This document shows, piece after piece, positions 6,139 through 12,322 of a stretch of 12,322 nt of DNA. The notes below the pieces were generated by a model. It saw only the letters and a program-made list of their open reading frames with translations, did not search any database and was not told the DNA's origin. A program made the translations under genes and the position numbers. Position 1 is the first letter of the stretch; each line of letters opens with the position of its first letter. This DNA comes from an uncultured Coprococcus sp. (GTDB lineage Bacteria > Bacillota > Clostridia > Lachnospirales > Lachnospiraceae): the NCBI GenBank assembly GCA_934247115.1, contig CAKQIY010000043.1, positions 1-12,322 on the forward strand. The letters run 5' to 3'.

Positions 6139-7026
6139 ATGGCAAAGTATATCTTGAGCTGCTGCTCAACAGCAGATCTTTCAAAGGAGCATTTTGACAA
6201 AATAGGTGTAAAATATATATGCTTTCACTACGAGCTTGATGGTGTGGAACATCCGGATGACCTGGGACAGACCATGCCATTTGAAGAATTTTACAGGAAG
6301 ATGGCAGAAGGTGCGGCTACGAAGACCTCACAGGTGAACTCAGATGAATATTATGATTTCTGGAAACCTTATCTTGAACAGGGGTATGACATACTTCACC
6401 TGACATTGTCATCGGGAATAAGCGGGTCTGTAAACTCTGCAAATATTGCCAGAGAGGATCTGGAGGAAGAATTCCCTGACAGGAAACTCTATGTGGTTGA
6501 TTCTCTGGGAGCGTCCTCGGGCTATGGTCTTATCATGGACACGCTGGCAGGAATGAGAGATGAAGGAAAGTCAATAGACGAGCTGCATGACTGGATAGAA
6601 CAGCATAAGCTGGATCTGAACCACTGGTTCTTCTCAACGGATCTCACGTTTTATATCAGAGGCGGAAGAATATCCAAGACTGCTGGAACAGTTGGCACAA
6701 TACTGGGAATATGTCCGCTTCTCAACATGGATGACGAGGGAAGGCTGATACCGAGATCAAAGATAAGAGGTAAAAAGAAGGTTATTCAGGAGATCGTAAA
6801 GCGCATGGAGGAGAATGCACAGGACGGGCTTGATTATTCCGGTAAGTGTTATATATCGCAGTCGGCATGTATGGAGGATGCCGAGGCTGTGGCAAGGCTT
6901 GTCGAGGAGAGATTTCCAAAGCTTGACGGCAAGGTGGAGATCAATTATATAGGAACTACCATAGGAAGCCATACAGGACCTGGCACAGTTGCCTTGTTTT
7001 TCTGGGGTAAAAGGCGCCAGGGGTAG
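6139..7026 (+). CDS. DegV family fatty-acid-binding protein (FakB type)
   Basis: 295 residues from ATG 6139, with GGAGAGG at 6123-6129; the frame is open from an upstream TTG that overlaps this site and is not the start. DegV proteins bind a single long-chain fatty acid. As FakB subunits they present it to the kinase FakA for phosphorylation and use in phospholipid synthesis. Motifs seen: TSQ at 63-65, SSGISGS at 91-97 (fatty acid head-group loop), VDS..ASSGYG at 120-130, RGGRIS at 174-179, and GSHTGPGTVALFF at 276-288. Length is typical. No fakA partner is nearby, which is usual for the several DegV paralogues of Clostridia. The next gene has its own promoter just after the stop. Confidence 0.9.
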   Translation: MAKYILSCCSTADLSKEHFDKIGVKYICFHYELDGVEHPDDLGQTMPFEEFYRKMAEGAATKTSQVNSDEYYDFWKPYLEQGYDILHLTLSSGISGSVNSANIAREDLEEEFPDRKLYVVDSLGASSGYGLIMDTLAGMRDEGKSIDELHDWIEQHKLDLNHWFFSTDLTFYIRGGRISKTAGTVGTILGICPLLNMDDEGRLIPRSKIRGKKKVIQEIVKRMEENAQDGLDYSGKCYISQSACMEDAEAVARLVEERFPKLDGKVEINYIGTTIGSHTGPGTVALFFWGKRRQG

Positions 7027-7035
7027 GATAATACA

Positions 7036-7064
7036 TTGTGCATTCATTTCACCACTGCTATAAT
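7036..7064 (+). promoter_or_regulatory. Extended -10 promoter of the GGDEF-EAL gene
   Basis: TTGTGC (7036-7041), a 17-base spacer, then a perfect TATAAT (7059-7064) preceded by TGC, making an extended -10. Transcription would start near 7071, leaving a leader of only about 25 bases that contains the ribosome binding site. The promoter starts 10 bases after the degV stop. Confidence 0.75.
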
Positions 7065-7095
7065 GTAAGATGTATTGAAGGCTGGAGGAGAGAAA

Positions 7096-8787
7096 ATGGA
7101 TAATACAATTGATAAAAGCATACAAATGGACAGCCGGATGAAAGAATTCTTCGAGTGCATAGGTGGTGATGCAGATACACAGCAGCAGAGAATCCAGTGC
7201 ATAAGGAATGGTCTTGCTGTTATTGCTGACAGGCTCAGGCTGGGAAAGGCGGAGATTACTGTCGATATTCCGAAAAACAGGTTTATGCCGCTTGGAGAAA
7301 GAAACAGCGCGGTATTATACGAGGAAGAAGGGGCTGAATTGGGTATCCCGGTTGATATAGAGATGAAGATCAGAACCGGTGGCACCGTGTTTATCAAGGA
7401 TTACCCATATGGTCCGTGTTATTCAGAAGAGGAGATACAGACACACAGGTTTATATTTAGGGAGATATTTATTCAGTACAACCGGACATTGGCTCAGTGC
7501 ATGCTTGAAAAGATCATGCATACAGATATCAACACGGGTGTTGCCAATCAGGATTCCCTGATGTATCATGCGGTGAATCTGATAAAAACCGGACGGATTG
7601 GTGATTATACAGGCATCTTTTTTAATATCCACAATTTCAAGTATGTGAATAAGATTTTTGATTATTCACAGGGAGATGTGATACTTAGAAATTATGCGCA
7701 GATGGTGAAAACGTATCTTGACAGCGATGAGTTGATAGCAAGGCTTGGTGGAGATAATTTCGTTGTGATCTGTCGTAATGAGAATGTGTCTGATTTTATA
7801 AACAAGATTAAAGATGTCCATATAAGTCATGAGTTTAGATCTGTCAAAAGAGAATTTCAGCTGGGTGTTACAGCGGGTATAGCAGGTCTGGAAGGAGTTA
7901 CTAAGCCAAGGGAAGTCATGGCCAGAACCAGCATTGCGTATCAGGCTGCCAGAAAAAACGGAGCGGGCTCTATAGTGGTATTTACAAAAGAGATTCAGAA
8001 GCATCTTATGGATGATCAGGAGATCCTGGCTGCTTTTCCGCAGGCACTTGCCGCGGGTGAGTTTATGGTATATTATCAGCCAAAGGTGAGGATTTCGGAC
8101 AAAAGTATATATGGTGCGGAGGCGCTTGTCCGCTGGGTGAGAGATGGACAGGTGGTTACACCTGTAAGATTTATACCGCAGCTTGAGAGAGAGGGCAGCG
8201 TGTGCAGGCTGGACTACTATATGCTAGAGCAGGTATGCGGTTTTTTGAAGAGCAGACTGGATAAAGGTCAGAAGATAGTGCCTGTATCAGTCAATTTTTC
8301 CAGAAGGCATCTGGAAGAAATCGATCTGGTGGAACGCATAACCGGTACCATAGACAGATTTGGGATAGACAGAAGCTATATTGAGATAGAGCTCACAGAA
8401 AGTGAGGATTATCAGAATTATGAGATCATGTCCAGCGTGATAGGAAGACTCAAGGAACGAGGCATAAGTACATCCATAGATGATTTCGGCACAGGATTTT
8501 CTTCGCTCAACATGATCAAAAAGGTTGACCTTGATACCATCAAGATAGACAAATCGCTGATACCTTTTGACGATGTAAACAATAATAAGCACCAGGATAT
8601 AGTAATGTTTGCAAGCATAATAGACCTCATAGGAAGGCTCGGGAAAAAGTCGGTTGCGGAGGGCGTTGAGACAAATCAGCAGCTTGACTATCTGGAAAAG
8701 CTTGGCTGTGATATAGTACAGGGATATGTGTTTGATAAGCCCCTTCCAAAGGATGAATTTGAACAAAGGCTGGAATCGGGATATTAA
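7096..8787 (+). CDS. GGDEF-EAL protein, probable c-di-GMP phosphodiesterase
   Basis: 563 residues from ATG 7096 (GGAGGAGAG at 7084-7092). Residues 1-130 are an unassigned, soluble N-terminal region, perhaps sensory. Residues about 145-300 are a GGDEF domain whose active site reads RLGGDNF (GGDNF 218-222), so cyclase activity is doubtful. Residues about 305-560 are an EAL domain with its key residues: QPKV, EAL at 342-344 followed by VRW, NFSRRH, ELTE at 432-435, DDFGTG at 462-467, K483, EGVE at 522-525 and Q542. It is therefore expected to hydrolyse c-di-GMP to pGpG, with the degenerate GGDEF possibly a GTP-binding regulator. No membrane segments are seen, so it is probably cytoplasmic. Transcribed alone, between its promoter and terminator. 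Confidence 0.9.
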   Translation: MDNTIDKSIQMDSRMKEFFECIGGDADTQQQRIQCIRNGLAVIADRLRLGKAEITVDIPKNRFMPLGERNSAVLYEEEGAELGIPVDIEMKIRTGGTVFIKDYPYGPCYSEEEIQTHRFIFREIFIQYNRTLAQCMLEKIMHTDINTGVANQDSLMYHAVNLIKTGRIGDYTGIFFNIHNFKYVNKIFDYSQGDVILRNYAQMVKTYLDSDELIARLGGDNFVVICRNENVSDFINKIKDVHISHEFRSVKREFQLGVTAGIAGLEGVTKPREVMARTSIAYQAARKNGAGSIVVFTKEIQKHLMDDQEILAAFPQALAAGEFMVYYQPKVRISDKSIYGAEALVRWVRDGQVVTPVRFIPQLEREGSVCRLDYYMLEQVCGFLKSRLDKGQKIVPVSVNFSRRHLEEIDLVERITGTIDRFGIDRSYIEIELTESEDYQNYEIMSSVIGRLKERGISTSIDDFGTGFSSLNMIKKVDLDTIKIDKSLIPFDDVNNNKHQDIVMFASIIDLIGRLGKKSVAEGVETNQQLDYLEKLGCDIVQGYVFDKPLPKDEFEQRLESGY

Positions 8788-8791
8788 AAAG

Positions 8792-8829
8792 CGGCAATGG
8801 AGCCATATCAAACTCCATTGCCGTTTTTT
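8792..8829 (+). terminator. Terminator of the GGDEF-EAL gene
   Basis: CGGCAATGGAG (8792-8802) pairs perfectly with CTCCATTGCCG (8813-8823), an 11-base-pair stem with a 10-base loop, followed by six T. It begins four bases after the stop codon. Confidence 0.92.
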
Positions 8830-8869
8830 GTGTATGTAGTAAAACGGTAAAATATATATACATGGGGAC

Positions 8870-9088
8870 TTGTTTCTTCACCGGGAAAATGATAAAACTG
8901 TTGAGAGGATTGATAAAGAAACACAGCAAAAACTGCTGCTTGAGATGGGGTTTGCCAGGGAAGTGGCTGACCGTGTTATATTTATGGCTGATGGGATCAT
9001 AGTTGAGGATGGAACTCCGGAGCAGCTGTTCGGGGATCCGCAGAATGACAGGACAAAGGCTTTTCTCAGTTCAATTCTCAACACTTAA
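8870..9088 (+). pseudogene. Remnant of a GlnQ-type polar amino acid ABC transporter ATPase
   Basis: From 8942 to the stop at 9086-9088 the frame encodes EMGFAREVADRVIFMADG, then IIVEDGTPEQLF and NDRTKAFLSSIL. This is the highly conserved C-terminal end of GlnQ/ArtP-type ATPases, beginning just after where the H-loop His (THEMGFA) should be. Everything else (Walker A, signature motif, Walker B, Q-loop) is missing. The in-frame sequence upstream (8870-8941, HRENDKTVERIDKETQQKLLL) is unrelated to the family and there is no convincing ribosome binding site. The fragment lies directly after a terminator. It is best explained as the scar of a deletion or rearrangement that removed an amino acid transporter operon. 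A functional 72-residue protein cannot be excluded. Confidence 0.75.
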
Positions 9089-9147
9089 TAGAGTGCCTGT
9101 ATGTTGTATGCTGTGGCACTGACTAAAAAGAACGAGAGGTTTCACAG

Positions 9148-10086
9148 ATGAAGAGTAGACAGGTAAGGAATTCACTGCTGCTGGTTTTGACAGCTTTTAT
9201 ATGGGGCGTAGCCTTTGTTGCGCAGAGACAGGGAGGAGATGCGGTTGGACCGTTCTCTTTCAACGGAATAAGGTCACTGATCGGCGGTGCTGTTCTCATA
9301 CCGGTCATATTTATAATTGACAGGATAAAACCATCTGACAGGAAACCGAGTAATAGATCAGATAGAAAGAGACTTGTGATTGGCGGTATATGTTGTGGAA
9401 CTGTTCTATTCCTGGCAAGCTCTGCACAGCAGCTTGGACTTTATATGGGAACACCGGCGGGAAAAGCGGGATTTCTCACAGCGTGTTACATATTGCTGGT
9501 TCCAATCCTGGGTCTGTTTTTGAAGAAGAAGTGTGGCTGGAATATATGGCTTGGAATAGTTATAGCTGTGGTGGGGCTTTATCTGCTTTGTATGAGCGGC
9601 TCACTGTCATTTCAGAGCAGTGATCTTATGGTGCTTGTATGTGCATTGCTTTTTGCAGTACATATACTTGTGATAGACCACTTCTCACCGCTTGTGGATG
9701 GAGTCAGAATGTCATGTATACAGTTCTGGGTATGCGGGATTCTCAGCATATTCCCGGCGTTTTTCTCGGAGATGCATCACAGTGTGGCGGGTATTGCGGC
9801 ATGGGTGCAGCCTCTCGGTACATTGAGTGCGTGGATTCCGATACTCTATGCAGGAGTGTTGTCATGCGGAGTGGCATATACACTTCAGATAGTTGGACAG
9901 AACGGATTAAATCCTACAGTCGCATCCATGATCATGAGTCTTGAGTCGGTATTCTCTGTCATTGCCGGCTGGATCATCCTTGGAGAACGTATGGGGGTAA
10001 GACAGCTTGCAGGATGCGGGCTGATATTTGCCGCAATACTCCTGGCGCAGATTCCGGTCGGGCTAAAAGGGAGAGCGACAGTCTGA
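9148..10086 (+). CDS. EamA-family (drug/metabolite transporter superfamily) permease
   Basis: 312 residues with about ten hydrophobic segments arranged as two EamA repeats (about 8-140 and 153-305). Marks of the family: FIWGVAFVAQRQGGDAVGPFSFNGIR at the start of repeat one; TPAGKAGFLTACYILLVPILG mid-protein; and near the end LNPTVASMIMSLESVFSVIAG followed by GERMG. Members export amino acids, nucleobases or other metabolites; the substrate here cannot be assigned. ATG 9148 has GAGAGG at 9134-9139. A weak hairpin (AGTGCC 9092-9097 with GGCACT 9115-9120) sits between the ABC remnant and this gene, without a T run. No clear promoter or terminator was found for it. Confidence 0.87.
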   Translation: MKSRQVRNSLLLVLTAFIWGVAFVAQRQGGDAVGPFSFNGIRSLIGGAVLIPVIFIIDRIKPSDRKPSNRSDRKRLVIGGICCGTVLFLASSAQQLGLYMGTPAGKAGFLTACYILLVPILGLFLKKKCGWNIWLGIVIAVVGLYLLCMSGSLSFQSSDLMVLVCALLFAVHILVIDHFSPLVDGVRMSCIQFWVCGILSIFPAFFSEMHHSVAGIAAWVQPLGTLSAWIPILYAGVLSCGVAYTLQIVGQNGLNPTVASMIMSLESVFSVIAGWIILGERMGVRQLAGCGLIFAAILLAQIPVGLKGRATV

Positions 10087-10164
10087 ACTCCTTGAGTGTC
10101 GATGGTAGAAATGCTTTGTTTTCACAAGAAAAAATGTGGGGCAGGCGCACATATATCGTTGGGA

Positions 10165-10205
10165 TACTTGAAAAAAATACGAGTTTTCATTTACTTGAAA
10201 AAATG
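10165..10205 (+). repeat. 14-base direct repeat upstream of the T-box promoter
   Basis: TACTTGAAAAAAAT occurs at 10165-10178 and 10192-10205, 27 bases apart start to start. The second copy ends four bases before the TTGACA -35 box. The 10087-10208 stretch otherwise holds no gene or clear terminator. Confidence 0.7.
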
Positions 10206-10208
10206 GGT

Positions 10209-10237
10209 TGACAATAAAATACTTCGGTGCTAGTTTA
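10209..10237 (+). promoter_or_regulatory. Promoter of the T-box leader and cstA
   Basis: A perfect TTGACA at 10209-10214, a 17-base spacer, then TGC-TAGTTT with -10 at 10232-10237. The -10 is poor (three of six) but is supported by the TGn extension. Expected start is near 10244, just ahead of Stem I of the riboswitch. Confidence 0.6.
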
Positions 10238-10244
10238 TGTAACG

Positions 10245-10569
10245 AACAAAGAGCAAATGCAAAGAACAGAATACGGTCGTCAAAGATCGCATACTTCAGA
10301 GAGCCGCCGGTTGGTGTGAGACGGTGTATGTCCTTGATGATTATCCTCTGCGAGCAGTGCACTGAATTCCCTGGTCATGAGATGCCAGAGACATTAGGTG
10401 TCACCGGTTTTCTACCGTTACATAGAAGCTTATTTCAATAGACAGTGAGTAGTGGTCAGGCGAGATGAGATCAGAGAGGTCATCCTTTTATGATGGCAAA
10501 TAAAGTGGTAACGCGGAAGTATACAGGCTTTCGTCTTTATGAGATTGCATAGAGACGGAAGCCTTTTTT
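10245..10569 (+). ncRNA. T-box riboswitch (tRNA-sensing leader) upstream of cstA
   Basis: All major T-box parts are visible. Stem I has the CAGAGAG segment (10297-10303), a distal CCG/CGG helix closing the GGTGTGA loop (10313-10319), and an upper helix GTCGTCAA/TTGATGAT around an AG-type bulge. A lower helix CAGA/TCTG is followed by GAG at 10352-10354. The T-box AAAGTGGTAACGCGGAA (10502-10518) would pair with the tRNA acceptor end. The competing terminator follows at 10525-10569. By spacing to the GAG (specifier, one base, five bases, GAG, as in B. subtilis glyQS), the specifier is ATC (10343-10345), isoleucine. ATT at 10340-10342, followed by A, is an alternative and is also isoleucine; TAT (Tyr) at 10342-10344 is less likely. 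Uncharged tRNA would favour the antiterminator and read-through into cstA. Confidence 0.88.
10525..10569 (+). terminator. T-box-controlled terminator
   Basis: A continuous 17-base-pair stem, 10525-10541 with 10548-10564, including two T-G wobbles, and a six-base loop. It is followed by the T run 10564-10569. It starts seven bases after the T-box sequence, as expected for mutually exclusive terminator and antiterminator folds. The 131 bases from here to the cstA ATG hold a small CCGC/GCGG hairpin and the ribosome binding site. Confidence 0.9.
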
Positions 10570-10700
10570 AATGTGTTTTTTATGTATAAACTCTTTGTAC
10601 GAATAAATCATGTATCAGCCAGCTTGAGGTCATTACGGATTCATGAGCAGGCATATACTAAAAAAAGGAGCCGCTGCAAGGCGGGAGAAAGGAGAAAGAT

Positions 10701-12322
10701 ATGAATAGTTTAGTTATCATTCTTATCGCAGTAGTAGTTTTAGGTGCTGGCTATCTTGGCTATGGAAGATGGCTTGCAAAGAAGTGGGGCGTAGATCCAA
10801 ATGCAAAGACCCCTGCAGTTGCAAACGAGGATGGAAAGGATTATGTACCATCGTCAAAGCTTACAGTATTCGCACATCAGTTTTCATCGATAGCAGGTGC
10901 AGGCCCTGTCCAGGGACCTATCATCGCAGCCATGTTCGGATGGGTGCCGGTTCTGCTCTGGCTGCTTGTCGGAGGCGTATTCTTCGGTGCCGTTCAGGAT
11001 TTTGGTTCACTTTATGCATCAGTTAAAAATGGTGGAAAGTCAATAGGACTTGTCATCGAGAAGTACATAGGCAAGGCTGGAAGAAGATTCTTCTCATTGT
11101 TCTGCTGGCTCTTTACACTTCTTGTTATAGCAGCATTTACATCGATGGTTTCATCGACATTTAACGGTTTCACAGCAGGAGCTGATGGAGCTGTGACAAA
11201 GAACTTCAATGGTGCTGCAGCGGCAACAGTTTCAATGCTGTTCATAGTAGTAGCCATGGTATTCGGTGTGGTTATGAAGACATGCAGGAATATGAAGGAG
11301 TGGCTCAAAGCTATAGTAGCCATCGTCCTCATCGTTGCAATGTTTGCAGTAGGTATGAAGCTTCCTTGGTACTTAAATGGTGACCAGTGGAATTACGTAA
11401 TCATGGCTTACCTCTTCCTCGCATCAGTACTTCCAATGTGGTTACTCATGCAGCCAAGAGATTACATGACAACATTCATGCTGGTAGGCATGCTGATCGG
11501 TGCATTTGTCGGTGTTCTGGTCGGACATCCGGACATGAACCTGAATGCTTTCAATGGCTTCACAGTTGTATCATCAACAGGTGTTAAGAGTTATCTGTTC
11601 CCAACACTGTTTGTAACGATCGCCTGTGGTGCGGTTTCCGGTTTCCACAGCCTTGTTTCATCAGGAACATCATCAAAGACAGTAAAGAATGAAAAAGATA
11701 TGCTTTTCGTAGGTTACGGTGCAATGATCCTTGAGACGCTCCTCGGAGTTATCTCACTTATAGTAGTTGGTGCTGTCGCAGTTGGCGGCAAGGCTCCGGA
11801 GGGTCTTACACCTTTCCAGATCTTCTCACAGGGTATCGCAGGATTCCTCGAGAAGTTTGGACTTCCAAACTCAGTTGCAAATGTATTTATGACCATGTGT
11901 GTATCTGCTCTTGCTCTTACATCACTTGACTCAGTTGCACGTATCGGACGTATGTCATTCCAGGAGCTCTTCATGGGAGACACAACAGATACATCCAAGA
12001 TGCCTGCATGGCAGAAGGTGCTCACAAACAAGTATTTTGCAACAGTTATAACACTGTTCTTTGGATACCTTCTCTGCAAGGGTGGATATTCAAACGTATG
12101 GCCGCTCTTCGGATCAGCAAACCAGATGCTTGCAGCCCTGGTACTTATAGGAGTAGCAGTATTCCTCAAAGCAACGAACAGAAAGCATGCAATGCTCTAC
12201 CCACCTATGCTGATAATGCTCGCCGTTACATTCACAGCTATCGTGCTCAATGTAATTGGCAATATTCAGAAGTTCCAGGCTGGAACAGCAACATTCCTTG
12301 TAGAGGGACTTCAGCTTATAGT
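10701..12322 (+). CDS. cstA: CstA-family carbon starvation / peptide or pyruvate transporter (partial, runs off the end)
   Basis: Starts at ATG 10701 with AAAGGAG at 10688-10694 and stays open through 540 codons to the window edge. It is a polytopic membrane protein. The CstA signature is clear: TVFAHQFSSIAGAGPVQGPI (55-74), then GGVFFGAVQDFGSLYAS (91-107). Further conserved blocks are MWLLMQPRDYMTTF, SGFHSLVSSGTSSKT and a SVARIGRMSFQEL region, then WPLFGSANQMLAAL near the end. E. coli members (CstA, BtsT) import pyruvate with protons, and CstA has also been linked to peptide uptake. Control by a T-box ties this one to amino acid shortage. The C-terminus lies beyond the window; few residues should be missing if it is the short clostridial form. 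Confidence 0.9.
   Translation, partial: MNSLVIILIAVVVLGAGYLGYGRWLAKKWGVDPNAKTPAVANEDGKDYVPSSKLTVFAHQFSSIAGAGPVQGPIIAAMFGWVPVLLWLLVGGVFFGAVQDFGSLYASVKNGGKSIGLVIEKYIGKAGRRFFSLFCWLFTLLVIAAFTSMVSSTFNGFTAGADGAVTKNFNGAAAATVSMLFIVVAMVFGVVMKTCRNMKEWLKAIVAIVLIVAMFAVGMKLPWYLNGDQWNYVIMAYLFLASVLPMWLLMQPRDYMTTFMLVGMLIGAFVGVLVGHPDMNLNAFNGFTVVSSTGVKSYLFPTLFVTIACGAVSGFHSLVSSGTSSKTVKNEKDMLFVGYGAMILETLLGVISLIVVGAVAVGGKAPEGLTPFQIFSQGIAGFLEKFGLPNSVANVFMTMCVSALALTSLDSVARIGRMSFQELFMGDTTDTSKMPAWQKVLTNKYFATVITLFFGYLLCKGGYSNVWPLFGSANQMLAALVLIGVAVFLKATNRKHAMLYPPMLIMLAVTFTAIVLNVIGNIQKFQAGTATFLVEGLQLI

Noticed and set aside
9092..9120. Hairpin AGTGCC/GGCACT between the ABC remnant and the EamA gene
   Set aside because: Only six base pairs with a 17-base loop and no T run on either strand, so not supported as a terminator.
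10087..10700. Short ORFs across the region between the EamA gene and cstA
   Set aside because: They cross the promoter, T-box stems and terminator, lack ribosome binding sites, and the RNA structure explains the sequence better.
1..12322. CRISPR arrays, tRNA or rRNA genes, insertion sequences, phage attachment sites
   Set aside because: I looked for regularly spaced repeats, cloverleaf folds and transposase frames on both strands and saw none.

Overview
The window looks like chromosomal DNA from a Gram-positive anaerobe of the class Clostridia, most likely family Lachnospiraceae. The evidence is moderate GC, GGAGG-type ribosome binding sites before every gene, AGA/ATA-rich codon use, intrinsic terminators, a T-box leader and the gene families present. 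The family assignment is inference. All intact genes lie on the + strand; the long minus-strand frames are shadows of real genes.

Left end (1-920): the tail of a DUF4143-type ATP-binding protein, then about 430 bases of AT-rich, apparently degraded sequence with a terminator and a broken frame, then a small acidic protein of unknown function. Next (980-2438) comes an independently transcribed SotB-like major facilitator efflux transporter. It has its own promoter, an inverted repeat touching the -35 box, and a strong terminator.

The best-defined unit is an NAD salvage operon (2459-5959): pncA (nicotinamidase), an NrtR-type Nudix regulator, pnuC (nicotinamide riboside uptake) and nadR (ribosylnicotinamide kinase plus NMN adenylyltransferase). 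Two near-identical palindromes, TATTATC-N5-GATAATA, flank the start of transcription. One fills the promoter spacer and the other lies just downstream, so autoregulation by NrtR is the obvious model. PnuC and NadR together take imported nicotinamide riboside to NAD, and PncA feeds nicotinamide into the nicotinate route.

Then come degV (fatty-acid-binding FakB type), preceded by an A-rich leader with a 24-base tandem repeat, and a GGDEF-EAL protein. The latter has a degenerate GGDNF motif, an intact EAL phosphodiesterase domain, an extended -10 promoter and a strong terminator. After it lies a decayed fragment encoding only the last ~48 residues of a GlnQ-type ABC ATPase, then an EamA/DMT-family transporter.

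The right end (10209-12322) holds the most unusual arrangement: a promoter and a complete T-box riboswitch (Stem I, T-box sequence, 17-bp terminator) reading into a CstA-family transporter gene that runs off the window. This implies that CstA expression responds to an uncharged tRNA, tentatively tRNA-Ile, which suggests a role in peptide or amino acid supply rather than, or in addition to, pyruvate uptake.
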